The notes beneath the pieces are model-generated. The model worked only from the letters and a program-made list of their open reading frames with translations, was not told the origin of the DNA and ran no database searches. Source: Marinilabiliales bacterium (GTDB lineage Bacteria > Bacteroidota > Bacteroidia > Bacteroidales > ML635J-15). Taken from it: DNA of 64,000 nucleotides. Location of the stretch: contig PKTB01000022.1 in the NCBI GenBank assembly GCA_002869385.1, positions 62,001-126,000 on the forward strand, written 5' to 3'. Below are positions 41,981 through 51,993 of the stretch, one piece after another. Made by a program: the position numbers and the translations under genes. Within the stretch, counting starts at the first letter, position 1, and every line of letters starts with the position of its first letter.

Positions 41981-42597
41981 AGACTCGATAGTACTTTGTT
42001 AAGTCTTTTTGCCTGTGATTCTTTTTCTATTTCAGAAATGCGTTTGTTGATTAATATGCTGTACAATTCTGCATTACTATTTGTAATTGAAGGTAGTATT
42101 CGTTCACAATACTGAGCTAATTGCTTAATAGGACAATTCCATAAAATTTCCTCAATTGCAGGATCAGTTTTTTCTTTATATTCTTCAAACTTGTTAAGTT
42201 CGGCAAGGATTCCGACACCTGCATCTATTGTAATTACAGAGCCATTCTTTATCGTTTTATTTATCAGCTCAAAATTCGCAAAAGTTTCTTTATGTTCAAA
42301 TGGTGTGATTTTCCAGATAGCAATCATACTACCCCAAACAAGTATGTTGTTTTTTGAATTTAGTAATTCAATAAATGCAGGAAGATATTCTTTAATCAAT
42401 ACCGGTTTGATATATGAGGTTTCATAGAGAGTCTTTATACAATCGCTTTGAACTCTTTTATCCTTGTTTGTTAGATTTTCCACTAATTCTTTAACTGCCG
42501 TTCTATCTTCAGATGCTGCAATTTCTTTTGCTAATTTATTATTTGCTTGAGAACTACTTTCACCTAAGCTACATGCAAGTTTCGGAATAATTGAAAT
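41962..42597 (-). CDS. HEAT-repeat-like protein, start codon apparently ATT
   Basis: About 211 aa if begun at ATT (42597), giving residues xSIIPKLACSLG, a natural N-terminus just after cutC. No ATG is available upstream, the frame is closed by TAA three codons earlier, and the first conventional start (GTG, 42483) would remove 38 residues that look like part of the fold (LAKEIAASEDRTAVKELVENL). ATT may derive from ATG by the G-to-T change seen throughout the window. Paired amphipathic helices (AFIELLNSKNNILVWGSMIAIWKI) suggest HEAT repeats, i.e. a protein-binding scaffold. Directly downstream of cutC. Confidence 0.65.
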   Translation of the reverse strand: MSIIPKLACSLGESSSQANNKLAKEIAASEDRTAVKELVENLTNKDKRVQSDCIKTLYETSYIKPVLIKEYLPAFIELLNSKNNILVWGSMIAIWKITPFEHKETFANFELINKTIKNGSVITIDAGVGILAELNKFEEYKEKTDPAIEEILWNCPIKQLAQYCERILPSITNSNAELYSILINKRISEIEKESQAKRLNKVLSSLKKLQA

Positions 42598-42607
42598 ATT
42601 TTAATAT

Positions 42608-43339
42608 TTATAAGTTAACAATGTTATTAATTATTTCGATATCGGAAAAACTATACCCGATTTTATTATCTTTAAGGTAATGGCCCATTCCTGCCAGTTT
42701 TGAATTTGAATATGATAAATCTACTTTAAACTTCCCAGCAGAAAGATGTATTTCATTAATCCCATTTTTAAGAAATGTCTTAGCGTTATCAATATTAATA
42801 CCCCCTCCTGGCATTATTATGATTGAATTACCATATTTATTATGTAGTTTTAAAATGTTATCCATTCCATCTGTTACGTTTCTTTCAAAACCGGAAGTGA
42901 GAATTCTATTTGCACCGGTATTTAATACGTCTTGGATTGCTTTTTCAGGATTTAAACAGTTGTCAAAAGCACGATGGAATGTAAACTCAAGAGGATTGGA
43001 TAGTGCTACAATTTCTTTGGTTCTTTCAAAGTCAACACTCCCGTCTGCCTTTAGTATTCCACATACAATGCCATTTATACCAAGTTCTTTAAAACGTTTA
43101 ATGTCTTCACAAATTATTTTATATTCTTCATCTGAATAAACAAAACTTCCTGGTCTTGGTCTAATTAAAACATTGACTTTAATTTGATTTTTATCTACAG
43201 CATGTTTGACAAAACCAATAGATGGTGTTAGACCGCCAAGTTCCAGTGCAGAACAGATTTCGATGCGATTAGCACCACCTTTAATTGCACTTTCAACAGA
43301 TTGAATTGTGTCAGTACATATCTCAACTTTATGCTTCAT
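42608..43339 (-). CDS. cutC: CutC family protein
   Basis: 243 aa, full length. TIM-barrel protein historically linked to copper homeostasis, though its biochemical role is uncertain. Family motifs: VEICTDTIQSVESAIKGGA, NRIEICSALELGGLTPS, VLIRPRPGSFVYSDEE, FHRAFD, and IIMPGGGIN in the last third. Cytosolic. The HEAT-like gene follows after ten bases, so they are probably cotranscribed. Confidence 0.93.
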   Translation of the reverse strand: MKHKVEICTDTIQSVESAIKGGANRIEICSALELGGLTPSIGFVKHAVDKNQIKVNVLIRPRPGSFVYSDEEYKIICEDIKRFKELGINGIVCGILKADGSVDFERTKEIVALSNPLEFTFHRAFDNCLNPEKAIQDVLNTGANRILTSGFERNVTDGMDNILKLHNKYGNSIIIMPGGGINIDNAKTFLKNGINEIHLSAGKFKVDLSYSNSKLAGMGHYLKDNKIGYSFSDIEIINNIVNL

Positions 43340-43474
43340 TTATAATTACTTTTAATATTTTGACTTCCAACTCGTAACTCCGCACTCAAAACTAAGAATC
43401 CTTCACTTTGGCATAGTTTTTATTTCTTTTCAAAAATAAGTATCTTTAACGAAAATATAAATTTAATGATAATT

Positions 43475-45283
43475 ATGAAGAAATTGTATGGAATTGCGCT
43501 GATTTTACTAATGGTAATTTCTATAAATGCCCAGACTTTATACAATTATCCGAATTTGTTAAATTATTCTCACTTTCCCAAAGGAACAAATGATACTATT
43601 GAGGATTGCTTTACATCAAATGGGGCATGGTTTGGTTTGGGTTTGCCCACAGATGATGAACCAGACAGATATGGTAGATTAGCAGGGCCATTTAGTCTGT
43701 ATCAAAACTCATGGATTGCTAAGGCATTATTACACTTTAATCTTGGAATTGTTGGAATTGGTAAAATTCAGCTTGAGTCAGCCAAGGAACATGAGATTAT
43801 TCAATATCCCGGATTATTAGTGCAGAGATATATATTCGAATCATTTAAAATAGAACAGAGACTTGTTTTTATTTCCGGTAGAACATGTTTAATGAAAGTA
43901 GATGCAATAAATACATCTGCCGTTGATATCCCAATGACAATGATGATGAAAGGGAATACCTATGAAGGACTTGGTGAAGCAGATGACTTTACTGACGGTT
44001 GGATGTATAATATAGATGGTACAAATGACGTGTTTTGGTTGCTTCGGTTTAGATTGGACGAGAATATGAATCTAGTAATGAATAATGATAGCTATGAATT
44101 TTCATATAAGGAACCGGTTTTTGTTCATCCTGGTGACACATTGAGTTTGGTGGCAACTTTATCTCAATACTTTAAAGGAGATTCGAGAAAAGATGTTGAA
44201 ACTGCCTCTAAAGCATTAAATGATCCTGATACATTTTTCAATCAAAATGAGAAACTTTGGAGATATCTTATAAATAATATTGTTCCTGAAGAAAAAGAGC
44301 TTCGTGAGATTTCTGTAAAGGCATTACAAACAATGTATCTCAATTTGCGTAGTTTTTTGCCATCGTTTAAAAATTATTTCTTCGTTGAGCATTCAGGTCT
44401 ACATGAAACATATATAAATACAGATGAGGCATGGTTTTATGCATCCTCTTTTATTCGTTACGATAGCCGACTTGCAAAAAACATTCTGGCATCAGTTATT
44501 TCAAACATTAATGATGATAAATCAATAAATAGCATTATTCCGGTATTGAATTATTCGGACAGTACTTTTGTTATAAATGAAAAGCCTATGGCAGCATGGA
44601 CAGCCTGGAATATTTTTTCGTCTGATACAGAAAATGATACTGTACTTATGGAAACTGTATATGGAATTGTTAAAGATTATCATAATTACTGGTATGAAAA
44701 TAATAATCTGGATAATAATTTATGGTGTGAGGACGGTAATGGTGTAGAGCGAGCAGACCTTAATGCAATGCTTTTCACAGAAAAATACTGTCTAAGTAAA
44801 TTGGCAGACAAATTGGGCTATAAAGAAGATGTTAAAGAATATAGACAGCAAATTGATTCAATTAAATACTATTATAGTCAGCATTTCTTTGATGTACAAT
44901 TATTATCGTTTGTAAATTTTAATCTGACGGACAATTCTATGGAGCTTGATACTTTAGACATAGGATACGCTTTATGGTCGGGTTTGGCAGCATTTGATAT
45001 TGCTGATTATTATGCGTACGATATACGCTTAAAAATGCAGGATAGTACCTATCATAATTTGTTTGCAAATGGGAACTACGATATTGAAGATTATTATTAT
45101 TTAATTTCAGGATTAAAACTCTATAATTATAAAGAACTTTCAGATTCATTGAATACAGTTCTGCTTAATCAGGTTTTATTAGATTCAGAAAATAAACCAA
45201 TCCCATCTTATGGAATGAATGGAAAGCAAAATAATAACTCTACATTGACTTCTGCGATACTTTTACTACTAATAAATTATTAG
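43475..45283 (+). CDS. Exported (alpha/alpha)6-barrel glycoside hydrolase-like protein
   Basis: 602 aa. Signal peptide MKKLYGIALILLMVISINAQ fixes the ATG at 43475 (an ATG at 43466 is also in frame). Residues about 25-270 form a beta-rich N-domain. About 275-602 look like an alpha/alpha toroid of the GH63 / mannosyl-oligosaccharide glucosidase-like group: EAWFYASSFIRYDSRLAK, KPMAAWTAWNIF, GVERADLNAMLFTEKY, DIGYALWSGLAAFD, SYGMNGKQNNNSTLT. Probably periplasmic glycan processing; substrate and family number are inference. No T9SS signal. Confidence 0.62.
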   Translation: MKKLYGIALILLMVISINAQTLYNYPNLLNYSHFPKGTNDTIEDCFTSNGAWFGLGLPTDDEPDRYGRLAGPFSLYQNSWIAKALLHFNLGIVGIGKIQLESAKEHEIIQYPGLLVQRYIFESFKIEQRLVFISGRTCLMKVDAINTSAVDIPMTMMMKGNTYEGLGEADDFTDGWMYNIDGTNDVFWLLRFRLDENMNLVMNNDSYEFSYKEPVFVHPGDTLSLVATLSQYFKGDSRKDVETASKALNDPDTFFNQNEKLWRYLINNIVPEEKELREISVKALQTMYLNLRSFLPSFKNYFFVEHSGLHETYINTDEAWFYASSFIRYDSRLAKNILASVISNINDDKSINSIIPVLNYSDSTFVINEKPMAAWTAWNIFSSDTENDTVLMETVYGIVKDYHNYWYENNNLDNNLWCEDGNGVERADLNAMLFTEKYCLSKLADKLGYKEDVKEYRQQIDSIKYYYSQHFFDVQLLSFVNFNLTDNSMELDTLDIGYALWSGLAAFDIADYYAYDIRLKMQDSTYHNLFANGNYDIEDYYYLISGLKLYNYKELSDSLNTVLLNQVLLDSENKPIPSYGMNGKQNNNSTLTSAILLLLINY

Positions 45284-45332
45284 TTTATCAGCTATCAATT
45301 GAGTTTTAAGTAAGCTTATAGTTCGGTCCATA

Positions 45333-45363
45333 AAAAAAGCGGACACTAATGTATCCGCTTTTA
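45333..45363. terminator. Bidirectional terminator between glycosidase-like gene and ppiD
   Basis: Stem aaaaagcgga / tccgcttttt with a ten-base loop, between convergent stops at 45283 and 45382. Confidence 0.78.
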
Positions 45364-45381
45364 AATATCTATTTTGTATTT

Positions 45382-47484
45382 CTAGAAATATCTTGCTCTG
45401 TTATCAGTAATCTCAGCTTTCTTTTCTACAGCTTCGAATAATTTGTAAACTTGAGATGCCTGATTTCTCATAACACTAAGTTTATCTTCTGTGAAATCTG
45501 TTTTTTCAGGAGCAGGTTTATTATTTATAACTTTAACTAAGAACACACCATTGTTGCCTTTAATAGGTTTTGAGATTTTGTTCATTTCAATATTAGAAAC
45601 AACTGCATTTACATTAGGCTCAATACCGACTCCAGGTAATGAGAATGAAGAGAAACTAATATTCTCAATAGTGTCTAATTTCTTTCCGTATTTTTCTGAA
45701 ATAGAAGCTAAGTCCATATTTTCTGATAAATCTTTATTAAGTTCAGCAATAAGAATTTCTGATTTTTTGTTTTTAAGAACAATTGGCTGGATAATGTCTT
45801 TTACCGTTTCAAAAGGAGCAACTCCTTCTTCTCTGATTGCAGAAATCTTAGCAACAATAAACTTATCCTGGAAGTTGAATACAGTTTATACATCACCAAC
45901 TTTAGCTTCTTCTCTATATACCCATCTAATAATCTCTCTAGCGTTTTCAACACCACTAAATTCGTTGTCGAGTTCTTTTAATTCTTCAGCAACTCTTTTA
46001 ATATACTGATTTTCGATTACAGCCTCGTCGAATTTTTTTGATGTACTATTGTCAGCACTAAAGTTACTGGCTATAGAGAAATAGTAATTCGAAGTTCTGT
46101 CTGAGAATCTGATCTCTTTGGTTACAGTAGCAAGTTTAATCTTGCGGCTGTAGTCATATTGCTCAGTAACTTTAATTATGTGAACACCAAATTGGGTTTC
46201 AACAATTGAAAGGTCTCCAGTCTCACCTGCAAAACAAGCTTCGTTAAATTCAGGAACCATCATGCCATCTTTGAACCATCCTAAGTCACCACCTTGTTGT
46301 TGTGAACCAGGGTCTTCGGAATTCATAAGAGCTAGAATTGCAAAATCTTCACCGTCTTCAATCATTGTTTTTAGGCTATCTGCTTTAGCATAACACTGGT
46401 CTAATGTAACAGAGTCGTTAGGCATAATTAAAATATGACTAGCTCTTACAGAGTCAGGTCTTTCTGCAGCATCTACAATTCTTGTAAAATAGTAAGAATT
46501 GCCAGCCAGAATAATATCTGATGTGGTTCCAACCTCTTGATTAAAGAAAGTAGAGTCTAGACCTCTTGGTATATCTTTCTCAGAAAGGAAGATGTCTCTT
46601 GCACCGACTTCACTATATCTTGAAGCATAATCAGCATATCCTTCCTCAAGAGCATTAAACTCTGCATACATTTCTTCAATATCAGCTAAAATTGCTGCAG
46701 TATCTTCTGCTGAAGGAAGTACGTCAAAAACAATATACTCTATATCACGACTTCTCTCATCAACCATAAACATATATTGATGTTCATCATAATATGTTTT
46801 CATGTCTGCATCAGAAACATTAATTTCTTCATCAGCAATTTCTTTATATGCTCTGAAAACATATTCGAAATCATACATATTATTTTTGTTCTGATAGTCC
46901 ATTTTTGCAAATGCAGTTGGAGTATAGAAACCTTTTGCAACCATATTGTTGTACTTTGTTTGCAAACGATCACGCTTAATAATAGTCTTCCAATAATCTG
47001 CAATTATCTGATAATTTGGATCATCAGCTGATCTTTCGAAGAAACTGCGTATTTGAGCTGTGTCAACCTGTCCAGTTTGAGGATCTGTAAAGTTTTGTAA
47101 AATTACATAATGAATATTAGAACCATATAGCATATCTTCTAATTCTGCATCACTAACAGATAGACCTACTTCTTCGTAATAAGGTTCTAATAAATGTTTT
47201 TGAAGAATATCATTCCATGCTTGCTCTCTGATACTTTTGTCTTCATCCGCTTCGAGATTAGACTTCTGTTGAGCAACTAATAAAAAGTCATGATGTTGTT
47301 TGTAAAACTCCTGAAACTCTTCGTATTCAATATCATCACCGTTTATTTCTGCAATACTTGTATCGTTTTTAACAAATAATTGCTGGAAAGTGGTAGGGTC
47401 AATGATAAATAAGAACAGAGCCACACCCACAAAAACTACAACAAGGATTCCTGCTTTGTTTCTAATTTTCTGTAATACTGCCAT
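45382..47484 (-). CDS. PpiD-like membrane-anchored peptidylprolyl isomerase (one in-frame stop)
   Basis: 700 codons. One N-terminal membrane anchor (AGILVVVFVGVALFLFII), SurA_N-like helical chaperone region (about 40-220), a parvulin domain about 345-450 (RASHILIMPNDSV, GGDLGWFKDGMMVPEF, VETQFGVHIIKV), and a second C-terminal region. It would fold exported proteins at the outer face of the inner membrane. TAA at 45886-45888 (codon 533) lies in VGDV-stop-TVFN; TAC or TAT is the likely ancestor. The remaining 167 codons, including a second segment ending in VFLVKVINNKPA, stay in frame. Divergent from coaX. Confidence 0.9.
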
Positions 47485-47859
47485 TACTTTATTCTTTTAA
47501 TAAATTATTTTTCAGATGTTTGATAAATTTTAGGCTGCGAAGATAATAAATAAAAATTATTTATAAACATTGAAACAAAATAAATTCGAGATTTTTACTT
47601 ATTAATTTATAGAAAAGGGATTTGTATAAAGCATATTTTTATTTTTCACAGAAAAAATAAAAGCTTTACAGACTTTTTTTATCTTTTAAAAGTCTTGTGT
47701 AATATGCACATAAACAGGAACTTATGCATGGTATGATGAGATAGTTTTAGTAAAGTGCCTAGATATATTAAATCCTCGAAATGCTGAATGTATAATAGAT
47801 GACAAATCTTTTTAATTTTTTCCATAGAAAATTTTACTTTTGTGTTGATTTTATATCAG
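47485..47859. other. Divergent intergenic region ppiD-coaX
   Basis: 375 AT-rich bases. It holds a possible coaX -7 element TACTTTTG (47835-47842) and an eight-base-stem hairpin agactttt / aaaagtct (47670-47695) of unclear meaning. No reading frame is supported. Confidence 0.5.
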
Positions 47860-48594
47860 ATGAAGAATTTAGTTATTGACCTAGGTAATACGTTGTTAAA
47901 GCTGTTCATTTTCGAAAATGGAGCAGTGATTAACTCATCGATCGCTAATGATTATAAAAATTTATTAAAACAGATTGAATCAGCGATTAAAATTCATTCA
48001 CCAAAAAAAGCGATTATTTCATCAGTTAGATCGGATGATGTGAGTATTCTCAGTGTGCTTGATAAAAAGGTAAAACGTATTATCAAAATGAGCCCAAATC
48101 TTGAATTTCCTATTAATATCCATTACAAGACAAAAAGTACATTAGGACAGGATAGATTAGCTGCTGTTTGTGGTGCTTCGGTCTTCTGGCCTGGAAAAAA
48201 TATTTTAGTTATTGATTCAGGAACAGCAATAACATATGACATCTTGATTGATGGCAAAGAATACCTTGGCGGAACTATATCTCCGGGAATTTCAACAAGA
48301 TTCAAATCTCTACATACTTTTACCGGAAAACTACCGTTATTAAGTATTAACAAGGATTTGAATGCTGATTATGGAACTACTACCGATGAAGCGATAATTT
48401 TGGGTGTTCAGAATGGAATATTTCATGAAGTAAATGGAATAATTCGTGAATTTTCATCAAAATATCATGATTTAGGTGTAGTTTTTACAGGTGGAGATAG
48501 CTTTTTCTTTGAAAAGTTGATAAAAAATCGCATTTTTGCCGAGCCAAATCTTACAGCATTTGGATTAAATAAAATTTTGGAAATTAATGATTAA
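47860..48594 (+). CDS. coaX: Type III pantothenate kinase
   Basis: 244 aa, full length. ATP-dependent phosphorylation of pantothenate, first step of coenzyme A synthesis, in the cytosol. ASKHA-fold signatures: DLGNTLLKLF at residues 6-15, LGQDRLAAVCGA (family GxDR), VIDSGTAITYD, GGTISPGI, VVFTGGDSFF. The ATG at 47860 is preferred over a TTG at 47842. The C-terminus overlaps the next gene by 8 bases, indicating translational coupling in the envelope operon. Confidence 0.94.
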   Translation: MKNLVIDLGNTLLKLFIFENGAVINSSIANDYKNLLKQIESAIKIHSPKKAIISSVRSDDVSILSVLDKKVKRIIKMSPNLEFPINIHYKTKSTLGQDRLAAVCGASVFWPGKNILVIDSGTAITYDILIDGKEYLGGTISPGISTRFKSLHTFTGKLPLLSINKDLNADYGTTTDEAIILGVQNGIFHEVNGIIREFSSKYHDLGVVFTGGDSFFFEKLIKNRIFAEPNLTAFGLNKILEIND

Positions 48595-49867
48595 AAAAAT
48601 TATTACATTATTCGTTGCGATATCCGTTGCTGCTACAGTGTTTGCTCAAGGTAGGGTTGGATCGCCGTACACACGTTACGGAATTGGAGATATTACACGT
48701 TCAACACTGATTAGAAATAATTCAATGGGTGGGTTATCATATACACTACCATATAATAACGGTATTAATCATATTAATCCGGCTTGTGTGGCAGATATTG
48801 ATACAATGACTTTTATTTTTGATTTTGGATTAAATGGTGGAGCAAGAATTTATAGTATTGAAGATCCTGCATTCTCTCAAACGAAGTCAGATTTCCATCT
48901 TTCTCATCTGAATTTTGGCTTTGCTGTCACAAAATGGTGGAAAGCTGCAGCAGGGGTACAACCATATAGTGATGTTGGCTATTCTATTAGTGCAAATGAT
49001 ACTTTGTTAAATGTAGATAAAAACTATTTGTTCGCCGGTGATGGCGGAGTAAATAAGGTCTTCATTTCAAATGCATTTAAACCATTTGAGAATTTTACAT
49101 TTGGTGTGACAGCATCTTATTTGTTTGGTAAAATTTATCAATCCGGAGGAATTGCATTTGATGATGAAAGTGGGGATTACATTAATGTGTTTGAGCAAAA
49201 TATTATTCAGGTTAACGACTTTACCTTTGATGCCGGACTTAAATATAGATTTTCAATCAATGATAATAACCATTTTACCATTGGTGGAGTTTATGGATAT
49301 AATTCAAATTTAGATGCCAAACGTTCAAGTATAGTATATCATACCTTGACAACAAGTTCAGCAATCGTTGATACTGTCTTTCAATCTGATGAAGAACTTG
49401 GAATAGTCGGATTACCACAGACAATAGGTATTGGTTTGGGATATCAACATAGCGATAAGTTTTTTATCGGATTTGATTATACAATGCAGGACTGGACTGG
49501 AGCTGCATTTTTTGGTAATGTAGATAATCTTAGTAACGGACAGTTTTTCTCTTTGGGTACATAATATATACCAGTCGGAAAACGTGGTAGTATGTTTAAT
49601 TACTGGCAAGGCGTTTCATATCGCGGAGGACTTCATTATAACCAAAACTATTTTATGTTAAGCACAGGTGAAACTGCAATTAACGACTTTGGCATAAGTT
49701 TTGGTTTAGGTTTACCAATGAAACGTTCTAGGACATCTTTTAATTTATCAATGGAGCTTGGGCAAAGAGGATCGCTTGAAAATAATCTGATAAAAGAAAA
49801 TTATGCAATTATCGGAATAAGCTTTAATCTTGCCGAAACATGGTTTGTAAAAAGAAGAATAGATTAA
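48587..49867 (+). CDS. Outer-membrane beta-barrel protein (one in-frame stop)
   Basis: 426 codons with TAA at 49562-49564 (codon 326) and continuation in the same frame. Signal peptide MIKKIITLFVAISVAATVFAQ, then GSPYTRYGIGDI and SMGGLSYTLP, a conserved start of a Bacteroidota outer-membrane protein family found next to coaX and lptC. Alternating amphipathic strands with Tyr/Phe girdles throughout, ending in a strand-like region. Ancestral codon at the stop not determined. Possibly involved in envelope biogenesis or transport (inference from operon). Confidence 0.82.
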
Positions 49868-49893
49868 ATATAAATTAAATAAATTGAAAAGTT

Positions 49894-51225
49894 ATGAAAT
49901 TGAAAGTTTTTTTACCGGTTTTAATGATAGGGCTAATGTTGAGCACTTTTAGTTTAGCTCAAGATCAAAGCAAATATGGAGACGACCCGGAAACATGCGG
50001 AATTAAACTCTCTACTTATACCTAATTTTTTAATCAGGGTAACCTAAAAGATGCTATGCCTGCATGGAGATGGTGTTTTGTTAACTGTCCTGAAGCAACA
50101 AAAAATATTTATATACACGGCACAAAAATAATTGAATTATTTATCGATAATGCTGCAGACGATGCAACCAAGGAGGCATATGTTGATACTCTTATGATGG
50201 TGTATGATAATAGAATCACTTACTTTGGACAAGAGGGCTTGGTTTTGGGTCGTAAAGGTGTTTCTATGTTGAAGTATCGTTCAAATGATATACAGGCTGC
50301 TTATGATGTATTTGCTAGATCATTTGAATTGCAAGGAGATAAAACTGAATATTTCGTACTTCAATATTATATGAATACAGCAGTTGTTATTTTTGGAAAT
50401 GAAAAGTTAACTAAAGAAGATGTTGTTGAAATATATTCTAGAGTTTCTGATGTAATAAATGCTCAGATTAATAATGCTGCTGATAGCAAAAAACCAAAGT
50501 TAGAACAAACTGCAGCTGAAATAGAGAAACTATTTGTTAATTCTGGTGCAGCTGACTGCGAAGCAATAATAAATCTTTTTGGACCAAAATTCGAAGCAGA
50601 TCCTGAAAATCTTGAAATGGCTAAGAAAATTGTAGGATTACTTGACAGAGGTAAAAGTGATGAGTGTCAATTATCTGATCTGTATATGAATGCTGCAGTA
50701 TTAGTTTATACTAATGAGAAGTCTTCAACTTCTGCTCACTCAATTGCGCAAGGTTATTTTAAAAGAGATGATGGTGCTAATGCAGAGAAGTATTATAAAG
50801 AGGCAATTGAGCTTGAAGAGGATGCATTGAAAAAAGCAGATATGTATTATGAGTTAGGACTTCTTTATTATGGAACTTTAAGAAATTACCCTGCTGCAAG
50901 AAATGCTGCTCGTGGTGCAATTGGTGAAAATCCAAATCATGGTAAAGCATACATCCTGATTGGTAAAGTTTATGCTGCTTCAGGTTGTGGTGAAACTGCT
51001 TTTGAAAAGAAAAGTGTTAACTGGTTAATTGTCGACCAATTTATTAAAGCTAAAAGTGTAACAGATGACGAAGACGTTATTCAGGATGCTAACCAACTTA
51101 TCGGTAGATATTCTTCAAAATTTCCTACTCTTGAAGAAGTATTCTGGTTAAATCTTAGCGAAGGACAAACTGTTACTATTGGATGCTGGATTAACGAAAC
51201 AACTACAATCAGGTGTAATCAGTAG
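49894..51225 (+). CDS. Exported tetratricopeptide-repeat protein (one in-frame stop)
   Basis: 443 codons. Signal peptide MKLKVFLPVLMIGLMLSTFSLAQ at 49894. TAA at 50023-50025 (codon 44) in STYT-stop-FFNQGNLKDAMPAW, where Glu fits (GAA to TAA). Downstream, TPR-like helix pairs include FFNQGNLKDAMPAWRW, ADMYYELGLLYYGTLRNYPA and ARNAARGAIGENPNHGKAYI. Begins with DPETCGI, a recurrent start of Bacteroidota periplasmic TPR proteins. Protein-interaction scaffold in the envelope, probably linked to its neighbours lptC and the barrel protein. The stop overlaps the lptC start by one base (TAGTG). Confidence 0.82.
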
Positions 51226-51791
51226 TGAAAAAACTAAAAAATAATTTAATAAATATTGTCGTGCTGATATTTTTTATCAGCGCGACATTTATTTCTTGTA
51301 AGAACGACATTGAAGAAGTAAATAAACTTACTGTTTCTAATGATATGCCTTCATTTGTTGTAACTGACCTTGAAACGAGTTTTAGTGATTCTGGAAGAGT
51401 TAAAGTGAAGATTTATGCACCAGAACTTATTCGTTATGAGCATGGTGAAGTTCAGTATGACGAATATCCTGAGGGTATTAATGTTGAGTTTTACAATTCT
51501 TATATGGAAGTTACCGGTACTCTTAAATGTCAGTATGCCCGATATCTGATAAAAGATGAAATATGGGAAGCAAAGTCAGATGTTGAAGTAAATAATAATG
51601 AGAAGGAAGAGAAAATAAATACTGAACTTTTATATTGGAACATGAAAACAGAACTTATTTACTCAGATAAATTAGTTCGTATAACTACTGCCGAAGAAAT
51701 TTTGTTCGGTGAAGGATTTGAATCAAATCAGGATTTTTCAAAGTGGAAAATTCTGAAACCTACAGGTACAATTAACGTAAAAGATGAATAA
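51225..51791 (+). CDS. lptC: LptC-like LPS export lipoprotein
   Basis: 188 aa. GTG start overlapping the preceding stop. N-terminal hydrophobic helix ending in a lipobox-like ISATFISC. Then the LptC/LptA-type beta-jellyroll pattern: FSDSGRVKVKIYAPELIRYEHG, GINVEFYNSYMEVTGTL, ARYLIKDEIWEAKSDV. Bridges the inner-membrane LptB2FG transporter to LptA in LPS export. The lipobox could anchor it instead of a membrane helix. Overlaps the next small gene by 8 bases. Confidence 0.86.
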   Translation: MKKLKNNLINIVVLIFFISATFISCKNDIEEVNKLTVSNDMPSFVVTDLETSFSDSGRVKVKIYAPELIRYEHGEVQYDEYPEGINVEFYNSYMEVTGTLKCQYARYLIKDEIWEAKSDVEVNNNEKEEKINTELLYWNMKTELIYSDKLVRITTAEEILFGEGFESNQDFSKWKILKPTGTINVKDE

Positions 51792-51993
51792 AAAAAACTT
51801 TTTTGTAATTATTGAATATGCTTGGATAGTAATGGCAGCTTTTTGCCTGGGTATGGGAATCTATTATCAGGTTAAAGTTGGTGCAGATAAAGCAGCATAT
51901 ATGATTTATGCATTGAGTGTCATTAGTCTGGGTATGTTCGGAGTAAGACGTATGCAAAGAAAAAACAACGAGAAAAGACGTAGCCGCAAATAA
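51784..51993 (+). CDS. Small two-helix membrane protein
   Basis: 69 aa. Two hydrophobic helices (about 8-28 and 37-53) connected by YYQVKVGADK, then a very basic tail (RRMQRKNNEKRRSRK). Overlaps lptC by 8 bases and shares one base with the CNNM gene start, so it is embedded in the operon and probably real despite its size. Function unknown. Confidence 0.75.
   Translation: MNKKNFFVIIEYAWIVMAAFCLGMGIYYQVKVGADKAAYMIYALSVISLGMFGVRRMQRKNNEKRRSRK

Noticed and set aside
47670-47695. Hairpin agactttt / aaaagtct as terminator or riboswitch before coaX
   Set aside because: No T run in the coaX direction and no recognisable aptamer; lies in AT-rich DNA where such stems arise by chance.
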